Positions 45,901-49,429 of a DNA stretch of 49,429 nt are shown here, piece by piece; position 1 is the stretch's first letter; every line of letters begins with the position of its first letter. A program made the translations under genes and the position numbers. The stretch is from a virus. Location: positions 1 through 49,429 of the IMG/VR virus record IMGVR_UViG_3300032181_000103; one strand, written 5' to 3'. The notes beneath the pieces are model-generated. The model ran no database searches. It was not told the origin of the DNA and worked only from the letters and a program-made list of their open reading frames with translations.

Positions 45901-46434
45901 TCTCAGATACTTTTCTGGGATACCAGCAAGATACTCGGACTCAAAACTCTTAATTAGAGCATACAAAAATAGATTACTAATGTTCTCAACAACTGTATCG
46001 TCAGCATGAGATGCTGCAGAAGTTGAAACAAACTTACTATTAGAATACAGGTCACCTAGTGTGGTGTTACCGCTTACACCTCTACTGACTGATTGAAATG
46101 TTGTTGCGGTTTTTGATGTATAGAATGCAATCTCATCACCAAGTTTGATAAGACCTTGTTTTGGAAATCCTTCGGTACTGTCTACAGTAATAGTAGTGTC
46201 TGAGATCCCAGTGATACCAACGGTTTTGGTAGACTCTGTTAGAACTGCTTTATCATAAAAATTGATATCACGATATTTGGTGAGGTTTAAAATAATGTCC
46301 AGAACTCCACCACTCAGTTCTTGCTGAGCATAGTAAGACTTCAAGAACTTACCAAAAAGTTCATAGTCTTCTAAAATAAAACTAGGTAGCTGACTTTCAA
46401 TCAGCGACGAAATATTTCTAGTCTTTAAGTTCAT
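36931..46434 (-). CDS. Giant baseplate wedge protein at the gp7 position, with YHYH domain (3167 aa)
   Basis: Its place between gp6 and gp8, coupled to gp6, is that of T4 gp7, the wedge initiator. The N-terminus (MNLKTRNISSLIESQLPSFI, LEDYELFGKFLKSYYAQQEL, YKSKGTKRSIQFIFNCLISS) is typical of the large cyanophage protein at this position. A YHYH-type domain lies at about residues 685-847 (SPIIGFAYDGNPIYGPYGY, RFCVTPEYPNGVYAYFVTLN). GSGY-type repeats recur (GSGYARPPFVLI near 545, then GNYTTTP, GEYYSAPPTIRI, GSGYKKVPLVLG, GSGYTSAPIVNV). A 105-residue unit is present twice near 2056-2162 and 2279-2383. T4 gp7 has 1032 residues, so this is about three times longer. Wedge location is likely; the extra domains may contact the host or neighbouring fibres. 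Confidence 0.78.
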   Translation of the reverse strand: MNLKTRNISSLIESQLPSFILEDYELFGKFLKSYYAQQELSGGVLDIILNLTKYRDINFYDKAVLTESTKTVGITGISDTTITVDSTEGFPKQGLIKLGDEIAFYTSKTATTFQSVSRGVSGNTTLGDLYSNSKFVSTSAASHADDTVVENISNLFLYALIKSFESEYLAGIPEKYLRGEIDKRTLIKNISSFYKSKGTKRSIQFIFNCLISSDDTDVFFPKETTLKASESDWSKVYSLRVIALSGNPETLIGKRVTQSGTSYASAVVDNALKEQIVDGVQMWDIILAESSVNNVFQVANKTSLTKDIQSSDTVGDKIEVDSTFGWDKEGLIYINGERIEYSSKTIRHFVIKSRSLSTTHASGAKLYSNITIDSGNVKLLPLGVTYNLQPQGAIPYGVEGETITVEKSGFDTVDPIIKKSNNTIRWMFPTSSSTVQSGDARTTAANVDTIPGISAFFEDKENYYICCSGFPLGRTIFFNQTISADKTPIDQALLRTIRKKAETTTEVYATPRKDVGIFVDGSIAYGYKHEEGVLFGKLTKIEVTNQGSGYARPPFVLINSTPYKASANLSGNVVESVTITDEGNYTTTPQIEIVSGRNAVLTPVVTLGKITSIVITNPGEYYSAPPTIRITDRLGRGRFADYVATVSAGGQITEVTQINAGNFYTAGEVLVEVIPSGSNAEAEASIYEWVKNRYTVVGTDIDSEYGFSFNNSAGFNTYGVLSYAPSLRTSLSDNGVSHSPIIGFAYDGNPIYGPYGYTVATDSSTAIKRMESGYRQRASRTNGPSTTTYPIGTFIQDYYYADRLGDLDRNNGRFCVTPEYPNGVYAYFVTLNASLQPEFPYLLGENFYSLPLTANYQEFQTHADLPLDAVRLRTQSTPQNGIVTRAKVKDVSTGSIDKIKTYDSSDNFSVGSSIVFDNSQTGGSDAAGLVSSVNGKTVSSLQATDTQRVATIQITENCFIYDGDTITQSSTGTTGTVVGDVLDDKFIVLESVTGIFDATGLVDSSTLTLNVVLNTNATFTAGAIVTLTDGDNDVATGEIVLSTERRNSVKIKVISGTFNQFVGSGYYLRSNNLLNTIGAEILSTSSLSTDLVPFIVDTNVALVTTSANHGLGIGSKINVKIDPDDSVATKTYHVQLGATQEIELTQPTFVTAINDAGLGRGDLVNGGFDYATNTYTDVELIFVDQTATREDLGAVGDANNAEATIVVSDINNTGLGSVTSVTITTKGSGYVKGDILTVEDSALNRSVSSTNTQRLRFVVDHIGFAAGETVLKLGDVSELAVNDLLEIGEEIVKVTAVSEGDKTVTIDRAQEETEDIDHFDKEEVSLYNSRYNFTVGSQIAITGNASLDPVILSYTGNKLIVEHNQLFFSSGSYNDYKIGSGSSFFDNSSPKRLVDIDTASDFLIVTKISSSASGPFEVSPNIQFQEYYQYRFDLSHSTNALSEFLISPSKQDNIIAPELVRVGTPGQSGAYVYAKFGYGPRTGTVNLAGTLTERRERLYQRYYYKSIVTTDSSGNQSIRIGPTSVIEDRDNYIEIINDPLQGQQSVVYVTPTRFVYSMGTGSRPEWYGTGNIKYSTTATGAVGSINEVTVSNLGSGYKKVPLVLGATLKKAFEATVTANWDAVNQNISTVTINTSGQNYSNPKIVVIDGDGTEADFEVLKSFDNKVSGVRVVNKGKNYTYQPKLRVIEGDVRVFALGSTIGTVKNAEIEFSGSGVWNDTSILRKHSASVGMVVDTTNTFLQGERVEQGSSYGLVSLDGWRTGSNILKVSVQNGEFVAGKTITGITSGASGTIDEVLTTDFDVDLRSYYDNLGRYLSDKGKVGVKTHRIADNKFYQDYSYVIESTSGINDWKELVKESVHPAGFNLFGELNVNSQGTVRLQPDPKIAQISTLKLWDQDVNRVTVSSKIVKKKITINKVEDSNIKEGSGSVVQKAFDSAALTAREIYIGPAFTGTFGTSGNVSGNRTFTIYDKKTNDPITPYNEMALTITLDGILQEPETSYTVSGSTITFAKAPLGPRTDNGAAIPAQKFVGRLFQFKDNVKNAQYLKKVRPIFQQGGTWIDAANQIKFNRQFIVEEAIGYAKATYPNLAWNQLESKCSRDIGLIVDAYEHDVRFGGNWKTIQAAESYFNNGNLAYINAQLTESIATYKYATSLCVAAMRNWDLSLDGCTITAGSDIITVPTTLGLAVGMDVSSGAQFYPGTKLLEILSDTQVRVSSPGNFSYSPNIISTTVVTTTNVTYGPTTITGTGLLHVGVPSTVTITSTVNNIDQVTFSFSRINNGTFMDAANLIEKNKEYIKEETLGWVKATYPSLVIPNEAKCSRDTGYLVDAFVYHLRYGGNANVVDFGERYWVGNKLSYINTEFTESKAAYRHATGLMVKAMRNNLTAGTYTSIVPFTDTTILSDPASSYTSTCAQVEQTLNTYIDIVDEVLNKGTNIVEVSDENSQRSGNYTSTLTYSNNNILADSLFAECAIVQSALGSLFDNISDVLNGQTVDTALPDYFDGENVDFELYYTDNTPVKTSKNEDLFVGINGVFQSAKYDATFPRNNAYQIVRSSVASEPDRIVFAEPPKWEQSLNTLLVQEPLAVEKFFAHNLGKYLRLSIQSENFNGKTLGSFTMRNEETGDVVVVDDDRFLLVFLDGVLQERERAYTINESSITFKQAPRSGQKVDLVLLIGDSVDQLLSAYNFESSKFYNEITVSVTGGSAEYATFKENIRERSIIYQLDGSVYKTLGMFKNHQPITGGWKFRMLAHNPDIDLSQPIRIASTVDIVNSSYTSIDLSALTTSVDYVVDSDSNRVLRKDTTSWLYDVVKPNITGLEPGDEIKIDGETDFRTVKKTPNTLTALDYASNSDISDTLGTVSVSNYNGVQRGEGLDVVATVTNGVVTSLTWNKRDYSRNPDAYQYNTAPALVFEPVDQNGGGARAHVIVSGGEIIDIVLDHGGSGYTSAPIVNVTRRYKIKKKKRTIDTKYTIGVQGKTSGGFNAYATLVRTPTNNGFESTQLARLGSSELAVTLTDQNVLDPQPISHRETYIERTRTIRPVESALMVAAPTQSIVDYKLQKILTTSVSSSTAFTTNHPPTSQSVPMGAAQQSSIKIATMLDVDYSAGDPNVFANTAQFPATGIIQVGLYQLEYSSKLSDRFIIDYGSTNTLQPSNGGTVTAGNLAREV
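39285..40268 (-). repeat. Internal duplication in the gp7-position protein
   Basis: Two units of about 105 residues (40268-39950 and 39598-39285) share DAAN-x-I-x(2)-N(R/K)-(Q/E), EEA(I)GW/Y-x-KATYPSL, KCSRDIGLIVDAYEHDVRFG / KCSRDTGYLVDAFVYHLRYG, N-x-(L)(A/S)YIN, (L/F)TES-x-A-x-Y(K/R)(Y/H)AT and AMRN. They are separated by a Thr/Val-rich beta stretch of about 115 residues. The helical look and conserved C, D and H residues mark a discrete domain that I do not recognise. Confidence 0.82.
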
Positions 46435-48236
46435 TCTGGAACCGCACTAAAATTGGATTTTGAGATATCAACGTCTAGATAAACTTCGCGAACAGCATTT
46501 ACGTCTCTCGACGCAGGCTCTACGCGAACTTCAATCTTATTGTCCGAAAAACTACCTTGAATGATGGTCAGATCATATAATTTAATCTCGCCTTTGGAGT
46601 AGTTAATATCTCCAACTGCTTTCTTCACATAGATCTTTTCGCCAGTCAGGGCATTCAGTCTATATAGGTCAATTTTACCAAAGGTATCATCTTCCAAATA
46701 GACTGTGTAGGAAGGATATTCACTGACTACAAACCCAGTAGATTTCATGACTGATTCGTCACAAGAATCCTTGAATGTGTTTAGATAGCACAACTCATAG
46801 TAGAAAGTAGAGTTGAGAATTGGATAGAAATCTTTTCTCAATGTTACTTCAGTTACGTTTGATGTAATAGCACGATCTGCACCATCAATTACAGATGCAA
46901 ATTTACTATGACGGAATCTACCGTTAAACTTCTCTGTTTCTGCTGATGATAGGTAATCTTCAACTGCAGTTGTTGCTCTACCTGCGATTTCTTTCTTTGA
47001 TAATGTTGTTAACGACTTTTTATAACTGACTTTTGAGTTTAGTTCAATATACAAGATTGATGGATCAATAATATCAACAGTAACTGATGCGATAGCGTAA
47101 TCCTTCAGTTTTGTTTTGATCTCGTTCTTAGTATATGAAGATAGAGCAATTGCGTCTTGTGGTTTTACTGCAACCTTGACTTTACCAAACTCAGGGGGAT
47201 CGTCCTCTTCACCACCAAAAGTAATGATGTCTGAGATCGCTGGGTAGACCTTTCTTACGATTGACTCATAGTCTGCTGCTGTAACCGCTCTGTCTTGCGC
47301 TGCAAATGCCCTAGGAGCAGACTTTTTAATAGATGCTACCGACTCTGGGTCAGCACCGCCTGCAGCGGCATCTACGGTTGATATAGACGTTGTGTACGAG
47401 AAGTTCGCAGTGCCTGTTTTGGGAGTAATAATACCTGAGAATGTGAACGTCCTAGCGCCATTTGTAGCAGCTGCTGACGTTACCAGATATGAAACCTCGA
47501 TGAAGTTACCATTAGCAAGTTTCTTACCATATACTCCATCACCAAAAAAGACCTCATACTGCTCATCTTCAATCTCCTCAACAAAGAAGACTTGAGATGA
47601 ACCGTTGAGATCTAGAATGTTATCTGCTGCGTTGTATGTAACGTAGTTGGTGTCGTTTTCTTGTGGGTATACTCTTACACGAATTGATGATGTATCTAAT
47701 CCACTATTTTGTAAAATAAATCTTTGGTTCTTGAGTCCTGTGTTGATCGTAAACGACTGTGTGATCAACGTTCCTTCATATACATCAATATCACCAAAGT
47801 CAGCAATACCACCGTTTAGAGGCGCTTCCTGGTCATCGATAGTGACGAATTGATACAGGGTATCATCAAAGTTAGTTAGGAATCCAGTTCCTTTCTTCAA
47901 TTTCACACCATCAGGTGATGTTCCTGATCCAGTGTAATTAACTTGGAAGTTGACTGTTGCTTTTGGTGCAGTCGAAGATCTAGGACGATATCCAATTTGC
48001 TTTGCTAGGGAGATAACGTTATCTCTCAACGTAGCAGAATCCAAGAACAGTTCATTCACCACCATGTTAGTGTTGAATGCTGTGTAGTATGTGTTATATG
48101 CTAACACATCCAATAATGTAGATAGTGCAGATCCTTGGAAATCATAGTCAGTGAAATCCGAGTTGCCCCTCATGTAGTCAATCAGGGACGTTTTAATGTC
48201 TGCAAAGTCTAAATTTGCTACTTGAGTATAAGGCAT
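46431..48236 (-). CDS. gp6: Baseplate wedge protein gp6 (baseplate J-like)
   Basis: gp6 forms the inner ring that joins the wedges of the baseplate. It has 601 residues here (660 in T4). The N-terminus (MPYTQVANLDFADIKTSLID, then NSDFTDYDFQGSALSTLLDV, LAYNTYYTAFNTNMVVNELF) and the central SAPRAFAAQDRAVTAADYES, VRKVYPAISDIITFGGEE are hallmarks of the gp6/baseplate-J family. GDGVYGKKLANGNFIEVSYL is the usual segment before it. The ATG shares one base with the gp25 stop codon (TAATG) and the end overlaps the next gene (ATGA), so gp25, gp6 and the gp7-position protein are coupled. Confidence 0.92.
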   Translation of the reverse strand: MPYTQVANLDFADIKTSLIDYMRGNSDFTDYDFQGSALSTLLDVLAYNTYYTAFNTNMVVNELFLDSATLRDNVISLAKQIGYRPRSSTAPKATVNFQVNYTGSGTSPDGVKLKKGTGFLTNFDDTLYQFVTIDDQEAPLNGGIADFGDIDVYEGTLITQSFTINTGLKNQRFILQNSGLDTSSIRVRVYPQENDTNYVTYNAADNILDLNGSSQVFFVEEIEDEQYEVFFGDGVYGKKLANGNFIEVSYLVTSAAATNGARTFTFSGIITPKTGTANFSYTTSISTVDAAAGGADPESVASIKKSAPRAFAAQDRAVTAADYESIVRKVYPAISDIITFGGEEDDPPEFGKVKVAVKPQDAIALSSYTKNEIKTKLKDYAIASVTVDIIDPSILYIELNSKVSYKKSLTTLSKKEIAGRATTAVEDYLSSAETEKFNGRFRHSKFASVIDGADRAITSNVTEVTLRKDFYPILNSTFYYELCYLNTFKDSCDESVMKSTGFVVSEYPSYTVYLEDDTFGKIDLYRLNALTGEKIYVKKAVGDINYSKGEIKLYDLTIIQGSFSDNKIEVRVEPASRDVNAVREVYLDVDISKSNFSAVPE

Positions 48237-48631
48237 TATCGAGTACGGTTGAGAAAGAACTCAATGGAACGTGGTGGGATATCGGAACGTCCTTGAATCA
48301 CAAATTCCAATGTGACTTCAAACCCATTATTAGCAAAATCTGGTTCTACTAATAACTGAGTAATTCTAATTCTTGGCTCATACCTGCTTAATGCACCTCT
48401 GATTTCATCAGCGATTGAACTGGATGTCGCTAAGTCTAATGGTTCAAACAAATAGGATCTAACATTAGATCCATATTGATCATCATATAGACGTTCTCCT
48501 TTATTCGTCAAAATAATGTTTTGCACTGCCTGCTTTACAGCAGCATCATCTTTCTTCAGAAGAAGGTCATCTGTAACCTTATTTCTTCCAAAAGATAATG
48601 ATAAATCCTTAAATGGGTTTATTGTAGGCAC
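48236..48631 (-). CDS. gp25: Baseplate wedge protein gp25 (gp25-like lysozyme family fold)
   Basis: gp25 anchors the sheath to the inner baseplate and is the most conserved wedge protein of contractile tails. It has 131 residues (132 in T4). The signature is QNIILTNKGERLYDDQYGSN then VRSYLFEPLDLATSSSIADE and ALSRYEPRIRITQLLVEP, including the E-P-R core. The first codon is GTG (48631-48629, GTG CCT ACA ATA); a stop lies in frame just upstream, and no ATG precedes the conserved region. It is the first gene after a CTAAATA late promoter, with a very short predicted leader and no clear Shine-Dalgarno. Confidence 0.93.
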   Translation of the reverse strand: MPTINPFKDLSLSFGRNKVTDDLLLKKDDAAVKQAVQNIILTNKGERLYDDQYGSNVRSYLFEPLDLATSSSIADEIRGALSRYEPRIRITQLLVEPDFANNGFEVTLEFVIQGRSDIPPRSIEFFLNRTR

Positions 48632-48654
48632 TACACACTATTTGACCGTCTTTT

Positions 48655-48661
48655 TATTTAG
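48655..48661 (-). promoter_or_regulatory. Late promoter CTAAATA for gp25-gp6-gp7
   Basis: The minus strand reads TGACTAAATAAAAA. The motif directly follows the TGA stop codon (48664-48662) of the upstream small gene and ends 24 bases before the gp25 GTG. It matches the CTAAATA form of the late promoter seen in T4-like cyanophages. Confidence 0.75.
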
Positions 48662-48874
48662 TCACTCAGTCCAACGCTCTACAAAATCGTCAAATCCACC
48701 AGCACCGCCACACTGCCTGTCTAGACGATCTTCAGGTAGTGGATAGAGTTCTTCCTTTTTCTTTGATCTACGCTGACGTGCTGCTTGATCTAGATAACGA
48801 TCAGAGTCAGTTTCAGTGATAAGGGTCATCCCCTCCTCAATGAATTCTTTACTCTTGTCCACTCTCTTGTCCAT
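48662..48874 (-). CDS. Small charged protein (70 aa), unknown
   Basis: I chose the ATG at 48874 (MDKRVDKSKEFIEEGMTLIT) because CAGGAGAAAGACA puts an AGGAGA Shine-Dalgarno 6 bases upstream. A start at 48910 would add 12 residues and enlarge the overlap with the preceding gene. The protein is highly charged (RSKKKEELYPLPEDRLDRQC) and ends GGFDDFVERWTE. It has no family I recognise. It overlaps the end of the upstream gene by 26 bases and is followed by the gp25 promoter. It may be an assembly factor. Confidence 0.7.
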   Translation of the reverse strand: MDKRVDKSKEFIEEGMTLITETDSDRYLDQAARQRRSKKKEELYPLPEDRLDRQCGGAGGFDDFVERWTE

Positions 48875-49429
48875 TGTCTTTCTCCTGTGGTGTTTCCCAG
48901 AAATAATCATCAGTGTCTCCTAAACGTCCCCAACCCTCTGTATTCTCGACTTGATATTCTACGGTAGATACCTTGAAATCTGGAGTCAAGGGCACTTCAG
49001 GCGTGATAGAGAGGTCATAGAGACGCATCCTGTTATTAGGATACAAACCAAACTGACCGTTCTCTAATGCTATGCAGTTATGAGACTTGTGCTCGGCAGG
49101 AGTTTCACTTACATTATTATCTATAACGTCAATGTTTGCGTGGTAATTATCCAACGTAAACATATATTGCCCCTTCATGCATCCAAAGTTACGAGTTCTA
49201 ACTTCGGCAGTCATGCTCGTCACAAATCCCTTGCTCATGCATACGACGCCATAGTCCATGCAGTTCCAGAATTGTAGATCCTCCAACCCCATATCGATTG
49301 TCGGAGTTTTCGGCGTTCGGAGAAACGCGCTAATTGGTAACTTATCATACATTGCCCCATATTGTGGGAGATAAGTCTCAAAATAAAAAGCACGCCCAGG
49401 TATCGATTTTGCCGATACCCAGACGCCCT
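48849..49429 (-). CDS. Conserved cyanophage-type protein, 5' end beyond right edge
   Basis: The frame has no stop between the first obvious ATG (49352) and the window edge. The 25 upstream codons read GVWVSAKSIPGRAFYFETYL then PQYGA, continuous with MYDKLPISAFLRTPKTPTID. That stretch looks like real protein (aromatic and proline-rich, in register with what follows), so the true start is probably outside the window and the ATG at 49352 is internal. Visible features are ENGQFGLYPNNRMRLYDLSI, VEYQVENTEGWGRLGDTDDY and a Q/E-rich tail (KDNGQESGQE). It lies upstream of gp25 where cyanophages carry conserved proteins of unknown function. No enzymatic motif is seen. Confidence 0.75.
   Translation of the reverse strand, partial: GVWVSAKSIPGRAFYFETYLPQYGAMYDKLPISAFLRTPKTPTIDMGLEDLQFWNCMDYGVVCMSKGFVTSMTAEVRTRNFGCMKGQYMFTLDNYHANIDVIDNNVSETPAEHKSHNCIALENGQFGLYPNNRMRLYDLSITPEVPLTPDFKVSTVEYQVENTEGWGRLGDTDDYFWETPQEKDNGQESGQE

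Noticed and set aside
48236-48631. Lysozyme activity for the gp25-like protein
   Set aside because: The family name contains lysozyme, but gp25 is a structural wedge protein in contractile tails and I see no reason to assign catalysis.

Overview
This window is part of the late structural region of a large T4-like marine myovirus, most likely a cyanophage of Prochlorococcus or Synechococcus. That reading rests on the T4-order morphogenesis genes (25-6-[7]-8 ... 13-14-15-16), a DUF4815 giant protein, cyanophage-type virion proteins and T4-type late promoters (TATAAATA or CTAAATA). I see no photosynthesis or metabolic gene, so the host is inferred. Every supported gene is on the minus strand and transcription runs right to left. 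Gaps between genes are at most 85 bases. I see no tRNA, CRISPR array, insertion sequence or integrase.

In transcription order: (1) 49429-48662, a 5'-truncated unknown gene and a small unknown gene. (2) 48661-36931, a late promoter followed by the coupled baseplate genes gp25, gp6 and a 3167-residue gp7-position protein with a YHYH domain and an internal duplication. (3) 36935-26439, tandem late promoters, gp8, a 2716-residue DUF4815 protein and two small coiled-coil proteins, ending at a terminator. (4) 26430-25354, two small virion proteins. (5) 25330-24287, a 333-residue virion protein. (6) 24201-13750, a 3483-residue, extremely repetitive fibre-like protein. (7) 13738-3367, a 69-residue free-standing Mtd-N-like protein and a 3358-residue adhesin-like protein with two propeller-type repeat regions, ending at a terminator. 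(8) 3345-1, the neck and tail-completion genes gp13, gp14, gp15 and the start of gp16.

The genes would build the baseplate wedge (gp25, gp6, gp7-like, gp8), decorate it with very large host-contact proteins that replace T4 gp9-gp12 and the whiskers, and then form the head-tail connector (gp13, gp14), tail terminator (gp15) and packaging machinery (gp16). Four giant genes take up about 38 kb of the 49 kb.

The most interesting points are: inverted repeats that overlap or abut the late promoters; a fibre super-repeat with an exact 792-nt period; a complete set of seven FG-GAP-like blades and about eleven BNR/Ycf48-like repeats in one virion protein; a dockerin-like calcium loop at the end of gp15; and one GSGY-x-x-AP repeat module scattered through many unrelated virion proteins.
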